Below the pieces are notes generated by a model. The model did no database searches and was not told where the DNA came from. It was given only the letters and a program-made list of their open reading frames with translations. The translations under genes were made by a program, and so were the position numbers. 64,000 nucleotides of DNA from UBA10329 sp964500205 (GTDB lineage: Bacteria > Bacteroidota > Bacteroidia > UBA10329): contig CAZCNS010000005.1 of NCBI GenBank assembly GCA_964500205.1, positions 124,001-188,000 on the forward strand, in the 5' to 3' direction. Positions 34,577 to 44,295 of this stretch are shown here, in pieces; within the stretch, counting starts at the first letter, position 1; every line of letters begins with the position of its first letter.

Positions 34577-34661
34577 GGCAAATAGCACCCGAGGGGTCGG
34601 GAACGTTGCCCAATGGTTGACGTTCTTTAACAGGAAGGTTCTAAATACGCCCCTGACCAAG

Positions 34662-34669
34662 TAGTTTCG
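34662..34669 (+). promoter_or_regulatory. Candidate -7 promoter box TAGTTTCG
   Basis: A TAnnTTYG box 12 bases before the queG ATG. Confidence 0.4.
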
Positions 34670-34681
34670 GCCTTCCTCAAC

Positions 34682-35608
34682 ATGAGTCCTCATCCATATT
34701 CGAAGCTCATAAAGCAGGAGGCCCAGCGCCTCGGATTCCTGGCGTGTGGCATATCGCGGGCGGAGTTCCTGGAGAAGGAGGCCCCGAGGCTGGAGCAGTG
34801 GCTCGACCGCAACTATCAGGGCGAGATGGCCTACATGGCCAACCACTTCGACATGCGGCTCGACCCGACCAAACTGGTGGACGGGGCGAAGAGCGTGGTC
34901 ACCGTGCTGCTCAACTATTTCCCGAAGGAGACCCAGCAGGACCCCGCTGCCCCGAAAATCTCCAAATACGCCTACGGGCAGGACTACCACCACGTCATCA
35001 AGGGGAAACTCCGTCAGCTCACGGAGTTCATCCAAAGCGACATAGGTGAGGTGAACGGCCGCGCCTTCGTGGACAGCGCACCCGTGATGGACAAGGCGTG
35101 GGCCGTGCGCAGCGGTCTCGGCTGGATGGGCAAGCACACCAACGTGATCCGTCCGAGGGAGGGATCATTCTTCTTCATCGGGGAACTGATCCTCGACCTT
35201 GAGTTGGAGCCCGATGCGCCTATGCAGGACCACTGCGGCACCTGCACGCGATGCATCGATGCCTGCCCTACCGATGCCATCGTGCAGCCGTATGTGGTCG
35301 ATGGCACCAAGTGCATCTCCTATTTCACCATCGAGCTGAAAGATGCCATCCCCACAACGATGAAGGGGCAGTTCGAGAACTGGGCCTTCGGCTGCGACAT
35401 CTGTCAGGACGTATGCCCGTGGAACCGCTTCGCGAAGCCGCACACCGAGCCCGCCTTCGACCCACATCCCGACATGCTCGGCATGACCGCCCGCGACTGG
35501 CACGAACTCACCGAGGAGGTGTTCATGAAGGTGTTCCAGAAATCGGCTGTGAAACGGGCGAAGTACGGAGGGTTGAAGCGGAATCTGGGGTTTCTGAGGA
35601 AAGGGTGA
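34682..35608 (+). CDS. queG: Epoxyqueuosine reductase
   Basis: QueG reduces epoxyqueuosine in tRNA to queuosine using a cobalamin cofactor and two 4Fe-4S clusters. The 308-residue protein has the N-terminal LGFLACGISRAEFLEKEAPRLEQWL, WAVRSGLGWMGKHTNVI, and the two ferredoxin-like clusters CGTCTRCIDACPTDAI and CDICQDVCPWN. The length fits the bacterial family without C-terminal HEAT repeats. It acts after QueA (295-1344). The gene converges on an OmpA-like gene with 12 bases between the stops. Confidence 0.96.
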   Translation: MSPHPYSKLIKQEAQRLGFLACGISRAEFLEKEAPRLEQWLDRNYQGEMAYMANHFDMRLDPTKLVDGAKSVVTVLLNYFPKETQQDPAAPKISKYAYGQDYHHVIKGKLRQLTEFIQSDIGEVNGRAFVDSAPVMDKAWAVRSGLGWMGKHTNVIRPREGSFFFIGELILDLELEPDAPMQDHCGTCTRCIDACPTDAIVQPYVVDGTKCISYFTIELKDAIPTTMKGQFENWAFGCDICQDVCPWNRFAKPHTEPAFDPHPDMLGMTARDWHELTEEVFMKVFQKSAVKRAKYGGLKRNLGFLRKG

Positions 35609-35620
35609 CCAAGGAAGGTC

Positions 35621-36961
35621 TTACCTCAAACTCGCCAACTGCTCCTCCATCCCCGCCAGTGAGGTCTGCTGGAGGCGCAGCGTCTCAGAGGCGTTCTCGC
35701 GGATGACGGTGGGCTGCGAGCCCATGTAGGGCACATCGTTCACAATGCTGTAGCCCACCACCCGCACCTTCTGCCCCACAGGGATCCCGCTGAAGCGCAC
35801 CTGCCCTGTCCGTGCGTTGTAGTTGCCTGCCAGCACGGAATTGATGTCATCGAACACCAGCCGCACGGACGGACGCAGGGCGGTGTCCACCTGCACGATC
35901 ATGTCCGTCACCTGTGCGGCATCGTAGAAGCGGTCGCAGTTGATCCAGCCCAGTTCGGAGCTTTTCAGGAGGTACGCGTCCAACGCCTCATCGTTCTTCG
36001 CCACGGCCATCTCGGCCTCCCGCTCGCGCTCCATCTCCTCGAACCGCGCCCGCATGGCCATGTACTCCTCGCGGCTCACCTGAACATCGTTGATGTAGTA
36101 CCGTTCACGCACCTCCGAACAACCTCCCGATCTGACGCCCCTGTCTTGCTCCCAGTTGAAATTACCGTTGCAATCCTTGCGACCAATGAAGGTCTCCATT
36201 CCCTCTTTCTTCTCCTGCCCTTTGCAGGGAAAGCTGAGGTCGATGACCTTGCCGGAGGCCACCGTGCCAGGGCAGTTACGGCAGTGCGCCTCCAGCAGTA
36301 CCGTGCCCCCGCTCTCCAGCATCCTCCCGTCAGACACCGTGTGGATGCCCGCGTTCACCAGCATGTCGCGACCATAGACCTCCGTCAGCTCCATATCCAT
36401 GCGCGGTGGGATGCTGCCGTCCGTGCAGCGCAGCGTGTTGGCGGGTATGTCGATGACCGTGCCCAGCGCACCCACGATCTGTGCGTCCTTTCGGGGGTCG
36501 ATGGAGAAGGTCTGCACGGGCAGCGGAAGGTAGTCGTTGATGGCCGTGATGCGAGGGGCAACCCAGTTCTTACCCTTCTTGACCTCAACCTGCAGGGCCG
36601 TCTCGTGCAGGGCGGTGCCATCGCCCTTAGGCCAGCCGTACTCCCTATATCGGTCGCTCACCCTGATGTGATCCGGCTCGGCTCCCAGGGCTTCCAGCAG
36701 ATTCACGAGGCTATTGGCGCGGTCGCTGTTGAGACGGTTGCGTTCCTGCATGTCCATGGTGGATGAGAAACTGCCCATGATGCCGAACCGCACAGACTGC
36801 GTCTCGGGCACACGAGCATAGAGGTCCTCCACCAGCCGTGCGTTAGTACCGCTCAGCACAGCGCTATCGTTCGGGAAATAGACATTGTGCAGCGGCACAC
36901 GGATGTTCAACGAGAACGAATAGAGTAGGAAAAATGTCGGTAAAAGGAGGAGCTTTCGCAT
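35621..36961 (-). CDS. Exported protein with OmpA-like N-terminal region
   Basis: A 446-residue protein with a signal peptide-like start (MRKLLLLPTFFLLYSFSLN). Residues about 25-130 look like a diverged OmpA-C domain: LHNVYFPNDSAVLSGTNARLVEDL, then RNRLNSDRANSLVNLLEALGAEPDHIRV, matching the peptidoglycan-binding pattern. Residues about 160-260 contain GTVIDIPANTLRCTDGS and MELTEVYGRDMLVNAG, reminiscent of ZU5-like domains. A coiled coil follows (REEYMAMRARFEEMEREREAEMAV, about 296-320). The rest is not recognised. It is probably an envelope protein; its function is unknown. Confidence 0.68.
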   Translation of the reverse strand: MRKLLLLPTFFLLYSFSLNIRVPLHNVYFPNDSAVLSGTNARLVEDLYARVPETQSVRFGIMGSFSSTMDMQERNRLNSDRANSLVNLLEALGAEPDHIRVSDRYREYGWPKGDGTALHETALQVEVKKGKNWVAPRITAINDYLPLPVQTFSIDPRKDAQIVGALGTVIDIPANTLRCTDGSIPPRMDMELTEVYGRDMLVNAGIHTVSDGRMLESGGTVLLEAHCRNCPGTVASGKVIDLSFPCKGQEKKEGMETFIGRKDCNGNFNWEQDRGVRSGGCSEVRERYYINDVQVSREEYMAMRARFEEMEREREAEMAVAKNDEALDAYLLKSSELGWINCDRFYDAAQVTDMIVQVDTALRPSVRLVFDDINSVLAGNYNARTGQVRFSGIPVGQKVRVVGYSIVNDVPYMGSQPTVIRENASETLRLQQTSLAGMEEQLASLR

Positions 36962-37132
36962 GGCTTGAGATTTTGAAGTTTGCCAATTGAGAACGCCTAC
37001 CGGTTGATGATTATTTCATAGCGGTTTGTTTTTCAATAAATTGTATCCTTTCTATACGATTGAGAGATTTCTTGCGTTCAGCACTATTGCGCTGTTTACC
37101 ACGGCTTGTCATATTCTCTATCCCAACAGAAG

Positions 37133-37140
37133 TACCTTTG
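37133..37140 (+). promoter_or_regulatory. Candidate -7 promoter box TACCTTTG
   Basis: An exact TAnnTTTG match with a TTG at 37106-37108 (24-base spacer). It lies 84 bases before the mnmG ATG, so the first parS site would be inside the mnmG leader. Confidence 0.5.
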
Positions 37141-37189
37141 CACCGAAATTCAGAACATATTATTCTGTTTTTCAATGATTTACAAATAA

Positions 37190-37205
37190 TGTTTCACGTG
37201 AAACA
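37190..37205. other. parS-type partition site TGTTTCACGTGAAACA
   Basis: A perfect 16-base palindrome identical to the well-known chromosomal parS consensus bound by ParB/Spo0J. It sits 19 bases upstream of mnmG. No parA or parB gene is in the window. Confidence 0.85.
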
Positions 37206-37224
37206 TCCATGATTCCCTGTTGAA

Positions 37225-39090
37225 ATGGAACACTACGATGTGATAGTGGTCGGTGCGGGCCATGCGGGCTGCGAAGCGGCCGCAGCAGCTGCCAACCTTG
37301 GCTCCAAGACCCTGCTGGTTACGATGAACATGGCCACTATAGGGCAGATGTCTTGCAACCCAGCCATGGGCGGCATCGCCAAAGGGCAGATTGTTCGCGA
37401 GATAGATGCGCTGGGTGGGTACTCGGGCGTAGTCTCGGACCGGAGTACCATTCAGTTCCGAATGCTCAATCTGAGCAAAGGCCCTGCCATGTGGAGCCCC
37501 AGGACGCAGAACGACCGTTACAGGTTCGCCTACGAATGGCGACTGATGCTGGAACAGACCCGCAACCTCGACTTCTGGCAGGACATGGTAAGTTCGTTGA
37601 TTATCGAAGGCAACCACGTGACAGGGGTCGTCACCTCGATGGGAGTTAAGTTCAAAGCACGGGCAGTAGTGCTGACCAACGGCACCTTCCTAAACGGTCT
37701 GATCCATGTCGGGGAAAAGCAGTTTGGGGGTGGTCGTTCGGGTGAGAAGGCGGCCACTGGAATCACGGAGCAGCTCGTTTCCCTCGGATTCGATGCAGGA
37801 AGAATGAAGACAGGCACACCACCGCGATTAGATGGTCGCAGCATTGATTACTCAGTGATGGTGGAGCAACCGGGCGATGAGAACCCCAGCAAGTTCTCAT
37901 TCACCGATACCCCGTTGCTCAAAGAACAACGCAGTTGCCACATCACCTACACCAGCGAGGAGGTACATGACACGCTTCGCACAGGCTTCGACCGCTCACC
38001 CATGTTCAATGGTAGAATCCGAGGGCTTGGCCCACGATACTGCCCATCCATTGAGGACAAGATCGAGCGGTTCGCGGATAAGGATCGGCACCAGCTTTTC
38101 GTGGAGCCAGAAGGTTGGGACACCATAGAAGTGTACCTCAATGGCTTCTCCACCTCATTGCCTGAAGAAGTGCAGTATGCGGCATTAAGAAAAATACCTG
38201 GCTTGGAGAAAGCCAAGATTTTCCGTCCCGGGTATGCCATCGAATACGACTACTTCCCTCCTACGCAGCTTACGCACACTCTGGAAACAAAGCCAGTCAG
38301 AGGACTTTATTTTGCCGGGCAGATTAACGGCACAACTGGGTACGAAGAAGCCGCCTGTCAGGGACTAATGGCCGGTATCAACGCCCATCGGAGTTCTCGT
38401 GATGAGTCCCCTTTCACGCTCACTCGCTCGGAAGCCTACATCGGGGTACTCATAGACGACCTTATCACCAAAGGTACTGAGGAGCCCTACCGGATGTTCA
38501 CCTCGCGGGCCGAGCACCGCATACTACTTCGTCAAGACAACGCAGATGCTCGCCTCACGCCTATTGGTCATGCCCTTGGATTGGCATCAGACGACAGATT
38601 ACGGAGAGTGGAAGAAAAACTCTCCAAAGCCTCAGACCTTCGCAAGAGTCTGGAAAAACTAAGTCTGTCACCAGAAGAACTGAATCCATATCTGGAATCT
38701 CTCGGCAGCGCAGTAGTAAAACAGCGCCTGCGGGCCATCTCCATCCTGCCGAGACCTAACGTTACCATTTCCGATCTTATGCAAAATGTGGCTGCTGTAG
38801 CTGAAACGGTTCATACTATCACGACCGACAAAGAGACCATTGAACAAATGGAAATTCTTGTTAAATACGAGGGTTACATTGAGAAAGAGTCAGAAGTGGC
38901 TGACAGGTTGTCACGTTTCGAGAACCTCAAGCTCTCACCCGCTTTCAACTACCGTGCATTGGAATCTCTATCTGCTGAGGCACGACAAAAACTCTCCGAA
39001 ATCAAACCCGAGAACATTGGTCAAGCATCGCGTATCAGTGGTGTTTCTCCATCGGATGTATCCGTGTTATTGGTTCACCTTGGTAGGTGA
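37225..39090 (+). CDS. mnmG: tRNA uridine-5-carboxymethylaminomethyl modification enzyme
   Basis: MnmG (GidA), with MnmE, installs the carboxymethylaminomethyl group on wobble uridine 34 of several tRNAs, using FAD and methylene-tetrahydrofolate. The 621-residue protein begins with the FAD-binding YDVIVVGAGHAGCEAAAAAA and contains MSCNPAMGGIAKGQIVREIDALGG, RTQNDRYRFAYEWR, the MKTGTPPRLDGRSIDY cysteine-free signature region, and GLYFAGQINGTTGYEEAACQGLMAGINA. The C-terminal helical domain with SRISGVSPSDVSVLLVHL binds MnmE. It lies between two parS palindromes, and gidA genes are often near the replication origin in bacteria. Confidence 0.97.
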   Translation: MEHYDVIVVGAGHAGCEAAAAAANLGSKTLLVTMNMATIGQMSCNPAMGGIAKGQIVREIDALGGYSGVVSDRSTIQFRMLNLSKGPAMWSPRTQNDRYRFAYEWRLMLEQTRNLDFWQDMVSSLIIEGNHVTGVVTSMGVKFKARAVVLTNGTFLNGLIHVGEKQFGGGRSGEKAATGITEQLVSLGFDAGRMKTGTPPRLDGRSIDYSVMVEQPGDENPSKFSFTDTPLLKEQRSCHITYTSEEVHDTLRTGFDRSPMFNGRIRGLGPRYCPSIEDKIERFADKDRHQLFVEPEGWDTIEVYLNGFSTSLPEEVQYAALRKIPGLEKAKIFRPGYAIEYDYFPPTQLTHTLETKPVRGLYFAGQINGTTGYEEAACQGLMAGINAHRSSRDESPFTLTRSEAYIGVLIDDLITKGTEEPYRMFTSRAEHRILLRQDNADARLTPIGHALGLASDDRLRRVEEKLSKASDLRKSLEKLSLSPEELNPYLESLGSAVVKQRLRAISILPRPNVTISDLMQNVAAVAETVHTITTDKETIEQMEILVKYEGYIEKESEVADRLSRFENLKLSPAFNYRALESLSAEARQKLSEIKPENIGQASRISGVSPSDVSVLLVHLGR

Positions 39091-39106
39091 TGTTCCACGT
39101 GGAACA
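39091..39106. other. parS-type partition site TGTTCCACGTGGAACA
   Basis: A second perfect palindrome, differing from the first by the symmetric T-to-C change. It begins on the base after the mnmG stop codon and lies 38 bases before the preferred methyltransferase start. Confidence 0.75.
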
Positions 39107-39143
39107 TGATTTGACTCATCAGAAAAACGGACTCACACCCATC

Positions 39144-40046
39144 ATGGAGGAACTTCAACAATGCCCAAGTTGCAGCAGTTCAACATTCACTCACTTCCTT
39201 ACCTGTAAGGATTTCACCTACTCACAGAACACATTCCGGATAACCGAATGTGTAAACTGCGGTCTGAGATTTACAAACCCGAGACCCTCGCAATCTGAGA
39301 TAGGGAAATACTATGATAGTGCCGACTATGTTTCTCATAATGACACCGACCGTGGATTGATGTTCACGGCCTATCAGATTGTGAAGCGCTTTACGTTGAA
39401 GAGCAAAACAAACCTGATAAAATCTTATTGTAATGAGGGAATCGCTTTAGACTATGGTGCAGGAACAGGAGATTTCGCAGATTCCTTACGCAGGTCCGGA
39501 TTCAATGCTTCAGCCATTGAACCCGATCAAAAAGCCAAAAAACGCATTCTTACTAAGTATCCTGGGCTCAAACTCATCGAGGGAATAGATGCTGAAGGCG
39601 ATGGTTCACTGCAGGTAATCACCCTATGGCATGTGCTTGAGCACATCCACACACTGAAACATACACTGCTCCAATTCCATAAAAAACTTCACCAAGAGGG
39701 AATGCTCATTATCGCAGTTCCGAACTGCGATAGCTTTGATGCTGCACATTACAAAGAGTTCTGGGCGGCATATGACCTGCCAAGACATCTCTATCATTTC
39801 ACCCCACAAACTATAAATACATTGTTTGACTCCACAGGGTTCATCCTGGTGGAAACACGACCGATGTGGTTCGACTCATTCTATGTAAGCCTCCTAAGTG
39901 CACAATACAAGCACCCATATCCAACGATCCTCCGCAAAATCATAAACCTCGTTACCGCACTGGCCACCGGAACCATCTCTAACTTTTGTACATTAATTAA
40001 CAAAAGACGCTGTTCGAGCCTTATTTATATCCTCAAAAAGCGATAA
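39144..40046 (+). CDS. Class I SAM-dependent methyltransferase with N-terminal zinc ribbon
   Basis: A 300-residue protein. Residues 1-45 carry two cysteine pairs (CPSC and CVNC) in the CPSCSSSTF ... ITECVNCGLRFTNPRP pattern that starts many Methyltransf_23 proteins of surface-polysaccharide loci. The Rossmann core has the SAM loop DYGAGTGDF, followed by the acidic AIEPDQKA strand and LWHVLEHI. The substrate is unknown; a sugar or lipid is plausible by analogy. The ATG at 39144 is preferred over the in-frame GTG/ATG at 39087-39090, which would put the parS palindrome into the coding sequence. It converges on the LytTR regulator gene. Confidence 0.82.
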   Translation: MEELQQCPSCSSSTFTHFLTCKDFTYSQNTFRITECVNCGLRFTNPRPSQSEIGKYYDSADYVSHNDTDRGLMFTAYQIVKRFTLKSKTNLIKSYCNEGIALDYGAGTGDFADSLRRSGFNASAIEPDQKAKKRILTKYPGLKLIEGIDAEGDGSLQVITLWHVLEHIHTLKHTLLQFHKKLHQEGMLIIAVPNCDSFDAAHYKEFWAAYDLPRHLYHFTPQTINTLFDSTGFILVETRPMWFDSFYVSLLSAQYKHPYPTILRKIINLVTALATGTISNFCTLINKRRCSSLIYILKKR

Positions 40047-40168
40047 TATTCTCTCAGGTGGATTATTTCACCCTTCAACGACTCGTACCCTCACAAGCTC
40101 GGAGAAACTCTATCAAAACGCATCTGTGAAAGTCAGTTTTACGCTCTGAACTCGCGGCCCGAAGAACA

Positions 40169-40921
40169 TCAAATGAACTTAAGTCGCTTAACGAGATCAT
40201 CCTTGTAAGACCCTCCTACCGGAATGATCTTCTTGTCATCCTCCATGACCAAGTTGTTCTGCTCTATTGCACTGATTTTATCGAGTCTCACGATATAGGA
40301 ACGATGCACCCGTTGAAAATCCTTTTCACTGAGTTTGTCCGCAATGTCCTTCATCGTGGAGTGCACTGTGAACTTTCCTGCCTTCGTATGAATAATCACA
40401 TAATCCTTCAACGCCTCAACAAAATGAATATCAGAGGATTTGACCTTAACTAAGCGACTATTTGATTTAACGAATATGCTATCATCGCTATTCTTATCTG
40501 TAACAATCGCTGAGTAAAGATCGCGTTCCTTTCTCACCTCCATCTCACGAGCATGCTTGTATAAAGCCATCTCTATAGACGTGTGAAGATCGATCTCCTT
40601 AAAAGGTTTGATGATGTAACCGTAGGGCTCTGTTACCCGTGCCTTGCTCAATGTACTCTCATCTGCGTATGCGGTGAGAAATATTACGGGTATCTCATAC
40701 CGCTTGCGAATCTGATCGGCTGCCTCTATGCCGCTTATCTGGCCCTTCAGCATGATGTCCATTAACACCAAGTCAGGACGATGCAATCCAGCAGCATCAA
40801 TTGCATCCTCTCCTGTATTCTCCACACTCGGCACATTATACCCAAGTTTTTTCAAACTGTTCTGTATGTCCTTGGCCACAATACCCTCATCTTCCACTAC
40901 CAATACACTCGTCTTCGCCAT
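40169..40921 (-). CDS. LytTR-type response regulator
   Basis: A 250-residue transcription regulator. The receiver domain (about 1-125) has the acidic pair in LVVEDEGIV, the phospho-acceptor Asp in DLVLMDIMLKG, a Thr in FLTAYAD and the Lys in IIKPF. The C-terminal LytTR DNA-binding domain (about 150-248) has DIHFVEALKDYVIIHTKAGKF and FQRVHRSYIVRLDKISAIEQN. It lies four bases downstream of the PAS sensor kinase gene, which is surely its partner. Target genes cannot be told. Confidence 0.93.
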   Translation of the reverse strand: MAKTSVLVVEDEGIVAKDIQNSLKKLGYNVPSVENTGEDAIDAAGLHRPDLVLMDIMLKGQISGIEAADQIRKRYEIPVIFLTAYADESTLSKARVTEPYGYIIKPFKEIDLHTSIEMALYKHAREMEVRKERDLYSAIVTDKNSDDSIFVKSNSRLVKVKSSDIHFVEALKDYVIIHTKAGKFTVHSTMKDIADKLSEKDFQRVHRSYIVRLDKISAIEQNNLVMEDDKKIIPVGGSYKDDLVKRLKFI

Positions 40922-40925
40922 GATG

Positions 40926-42788
40926 TCACTGTTCGTTGAAATCCAACCGGAATCTCACTCCATTACCATTAATCACTTCAAGATCACCTCCAACTTGCGT
41001 TGCAAGTGTGGTCACCAACTGTAGCCCCAGAGACTCAGCATTCTCTATAACAAAACCAGGTGGCAGACCAACGCCATCATCCTCAACCTCAAGTCTTAGT
41101 CTCTCTGGGGATAACCTTGCCAAATGTATGATAATGACGCCTTTCTCTCTACCCGTAAAGGCATACTTCAACGCATTTGACACTAACTCATTTATTATCA
41201 ATCCACAAGGTATCGAAGTATCCAGATTGATGCTTATTTGCTCGAGCTCAAAGCAAAGCTGTATTCCCCCCTGCGGACGTGAATAGGAATGATAAAGGTT
41301 ATTGGCAATGTTACGTATATACTCGGTGAAATTCACCTCAGACAATGTTTCGCTCTGATAGAGACTCTCATGCACGAAAGACATGGACTTGATCCGGTCC
41401 TGACTCTCGGCCAAAACCTCTAAAGCCTTCGCATCCTCTATATATGAACTCTGCAGATTCAGTATACTGGAAATGACCTGCATGTTATTTTTTACCCTGT
41501 GGTGAACTTCTTTTAGTAACACCTCCTTCTCTCGCAGCGATTCTTGCAACCTCCGTTCATTCTCCCTGCGCTCAGTGACATCCTCAAAAACCGCAACGAA
41601 ATAGTTCGGTGAATCGTTTACATCACGTACCATGGACACCGTCACATTCGCTCGCATCAGCGAACCATCTCTCCGAACGTAGGTCTGTTCCTTACTGAAA
41701 TTCGTTATGCTTCCACTCAACAAAGCATCCCAGCTTTGAAGGCTCTCTTCTACCTCACTTTCAAGTACTAACTCATAGAAGGTCTTTCTGTACAACTGTT
41801 CTGCCGCGTAGCCCATCATATCAGAGAGCCTCTGATTCACCAGTAGGAATCTTCCCATCTTGGCTATCCTCGCAATACCGATATATGCCTGATCATAGAT
41901 GGCTCGATGGCGTTCCTCACTCAAACGAAGTTCCTCCTCGGCCTTCTTGGTTAAAGTTATGTCACGGGATACACCCATGGCACCAATAATCTCACCTTCC
42001 TCGCTGCGCAGCATGGATGCCGATAACATGGATATGAAAAGGCTTCGGTCTTTACGCCTATTCACCACCTCCACCGCTACACTTTCTTCAATATCAATAG
42101 TACTTCTCAGCTTCTTAAACTCTTGGTCATCTGAGTAGAGGATGGAAACTTTCCTTCCCAACACCTCATTCTTGGAATAGCCGAAAGTTTGCTCAGCAGC
42201 CTTATTGAACTCGGTTATGTTGTAGTCAACATCGGTGGCCACAATCATATCCAACGAACTGTCTATTATACTTTTAGTGAACTTCTCGGTTCTCTCCAAC
42301 TCCTTCACAAGCTTCCTTCGCTCAATTATTTCACGCTGCAATTGAAGGTTCATCTCCTCAGCCATCTGAGCCCTTAGCTGTTCGCGAGCCAGCAATTTTC
42401 TTGGAGATGTATCATGAAGTGTCAACTGTACACCTCCCTCCTCTAACTCTCTAACGCTCACTTCAACGTCCGATACCTTCCCTGTGGTAAGGTTCAACAT
42501 CTTCAGTTCAATAAACTTTCCCAGTATACTGAAATCGTTCGCTTCTATCAGTTTCTCAAACTCCCCACGATAACTTGGATGGACGAAAGTTTCTGCTTTC
42601 TTACCTACTATATCGGTCTTTGATATACCTATGAAATCTGCAATATATCTGTTCGCATAAGTGACACGTCCAAATTCAAGCGTCATTACACCTACAGGCA
42701 GATTCTCTACCATCTGGTGATAATATCCAGCACCTGAATTCAACTCCTCGCCTTGACCAGCTGACATATCACTGCTCCTTTTTTTCAT
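40926..42788 (-). CDS. PAS-domain sensor histidine kinase of the HisKA_2 type
   Basis: A 620-residue kinase without clear transmembrane helices, so probably a cytoplasmic sensor. Three PAS domains are visible: about 25-140 (MVENLPVGVMTLEFGRVTYANRYI), 165-285 (IIDSSLDMIVATDVDYNITEFN) and 295-415 (IYDQAYIGIARIAKMGRFLLVNQ). The phospho-accepting domain has LLKEVHHRVKNNMQVISSILNLQ with the HisKA_2-type His. The ATPase domain ends the protein with NELVSNALKYAF and VEDDGVGLPPGF. The start overlaps the MORN gene end by 20 bases, and an ATG at 42767 is an alternative. The regulator gene follows directly. Confidence 0.92.
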   Translation of the reverse strand: MKKRSSDMSAGQGEELNSGAGYYHQMVENLPVGVMTLEFGRVTYANRYIADFIGISKTDIVGKKAETFVHPSYRGEFEKLIEANDFSILGKFIELKMLNLTTGKVSDVEVSVRELEEGGVQLTLHDTSPRKLLAREQLRAQMAEEMNLQLQREIIERRKLVKELERTEKFTKSIIDSSLDMIVATDVDYNITEFNKAAEQTFGYSKNEVLGRKVSILYSDDQEFKKLRSTIDIEESVAVEVVNRRKDRSLFISMLSASMLRSEEGEIIGAMGVSRDITLTKKAEEELRLSEERHRAIYDQAYIGIARIAKMGRFLLVNQRLSDMMGYAAEQLYRKTFYELVLESEVEESLQSWDALLSGSITNFSKEQTYVRRDGSLMRANVTVSMVRDVNDSPNYFVAVFEDVTERRENERRLQESLREKEVLLKEVHHRVKNNMQVISSILNLQSSYIEDAKALEVLAESQDRIKSMSFVHESLYQSETLSEVNFTEYIRNIANNLYHSYSRPQGGIQLCFELEQISINLDTSIPCGLIINELVSNALKYAFTGREKGVIIIHLARLSPERLRLEVEDDGVGLPPGFVIENAESLGLQLVTTLATQVGGDLEVINGNGVRFRLDFNEQ

Positions 42789-44295
42789 CCTCTTGCTTAG
42801 GAACTCTCAACCCATCGACTTTCACAACTTCACCTCTCTCGTAGGTAACTACATTGATGACTTCAGACTCCTGTGTGTAACTGATCCAATCGCCTTCCTT
42901 CTCACCAAACTTGTACCTGCCACGAAGGCGAACCGCTCCGTTCTCATAATAGCTTACATGCTCGCCATCCTCTCTCCCGTCCATGAACTTACCCTCAAAC
43001 TTTAGTTTATCGTCCTTGAAGAAATACTTCCACACTCCATAACGTTGTCCCACTCTATATTCTCCTTCCTCTCTGTGCTCACCTATATCTATAATCCACT
43101 GGCCATCACGTTCTCCATCTATGTACTGGCCCCTCGACACCACGGCCCCTGTATCATTGTACTCAATGGAAATACCATCCTCACGTCCCTCGTAGAAAAC
43201 CTCCTCTCTCCATAACTGCCCATTGCGATGAAGCCATCGCCAATCGCCATCTGGCAAACCCTTTCTATAAGCACCCCTCTGTTCCTCTTTGCCATCACGA
43301 TAGAAGAAAACCCACTCGCCTTCACGTCTATCGTCCTTATAGCTTCCTTCACTTCTCAACTCACCAGTGTCATAATACTCCTTCCATTTCCCTTGCCTCC
43401 TCCCTTCTGGATCAACTACACCTTCACCTACAACCTTTCCTGACCTGAACACTTTGGCACTTTCAACCACACCTTCTTTACTGAAAAACCTGTGAACCCC
43501 CTCCTCGGTGCCTTTCAGGTAGCTTCCTACCGACTTCACCTGGGCATTAGGATGATAGGTTCGTTTTATGTCAATTTTTGCCAGCTCTGTTGGCTCTGGT
43601 ATCAATAGTCCATTGTCATATTTCAACGTCTGAACCAGATTTCCTGTGTCATCGTACTCGCGCCAGTATCCGTCCTTCTTATCGTTCCTGTAACGTCCTT
43701 CCTCGTGGGGCACCATGTTGCCATGAAAAGTGCGCCACATGCCTTGCCTCTGACCAAACTTGTCCTTTCTATTCAACCTTTCACGCCCGCTCAGGTAACC
43801 GTTCACGTAGGTATTTACCTCTATGATCCGACCGTCCTCCTCATCGAAAAGATAACCAGTTCCATGCTCAATCCCTTTGCCCGTGGTATCGATTGGGATG
43901 AGTTCTCGCAACTGTCCCGATGGATAAAACAGCTGTACCTTATCAGTCCTAACATCATCATTGAAGAACTCTTCCTGCACAAGCATACCTTCCTCATCGA
44001 ATGTTTTCCTTGGCCCATTCCTTCTGTCCTCCGAATAAGTGATGAGCTGGGAAGGCAGTCCCTTCTCCGAGTAGAACATCCAAACGCTGTCCAGCTTATT
44101 GTTACTGCGGTTTCCCTCAGACTTAAGCACGCCATTGGGATAGTACGTCTTCCAATAACCATCTGGCTTCCCGGCCACCATTAGCCCTTCGCTTGAAAGC
44201 TGCCCGTTCGGATGGTAGAAACGAACAGTGTCCGTTTCCTGTGCCCTCATAGAAAGACCAGCAAGCAACAGGATTGACAGCAACAAGAACTTCAT
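42769..44295 (-). CDS. Exported MORN-repeat protein
   Basis: A 508-residue protein with a signal peptide (MKFLLLSILLLAGLSMRAQ) and at least a dozen MORN-variant repeats of the type YxxGxLxSEGxYxxxxxxGxWxxYxxxG spread over residues 20-490. Family members are annotated loosely as YwqK-type antitoxins, but the size and export signal speak for a periplasmic or surface repeat protein. It appears to be the first gene of an operon with the PAS kinase and LytTR regulator, so it could be an input component of that signalling system; this is inference from gene order. The ATG at 44295 is chosen for the signal peptide and the adjoining TACCTTTG. Confidence 0.85.
   Translation of the reverse strand: MKFLLLSILLLAGLSMRAQETDTVRFYHPNGQLSSEGLMVAGKPDGYWKTYYPNGVLKSEGNRSNNKLDSVWMFYSEKGLPSQLITYSEDRRNGPRKTFDEEGMLVQEEFFNDDVRTDKVQLFYPSGQLRELIPIDTTGKGIEHGTGYLFDEEDGRIIEVNTYVNGYLSGRERLNRKDKFGQRQGMWRTFHGNMVPHEEGRYRNDKKDGYWREYDDTGNLVQTLKYDNGLLIPEPTELAKIDIKRTYHPNAQVKSVGSYLKGTEEGVHRFFSKEGVVESAKVFRSGKVVGEGVVDPEGRRQGKWKEYYDTGELRSEGSYKDDRREGEWVFFYRDGKEEQRGAYRKGLPDGDWRWLHRNGQLWREEVFYEGREDGISIEYNDTGAVVSRGQYIDGERDGQWIIDIGEHREEGEYRVGQRYGVWKYFFKDDKLKFEGKFMDGREDGEHVSYYENGAVRLRGRYKFGEKEGDWISYTQESEVINVVTYERGEVVKVDGLRVPKQEDEKKEQ

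Noticed and set aside
42769..44295. Toxin-antitoxin antitoxin (YwqK-type) label for the MORN protein
   Set aside because: The protein is long, exported, made of many MORN repeats and coupled to a sensor kinase; no toxin is adjacent.
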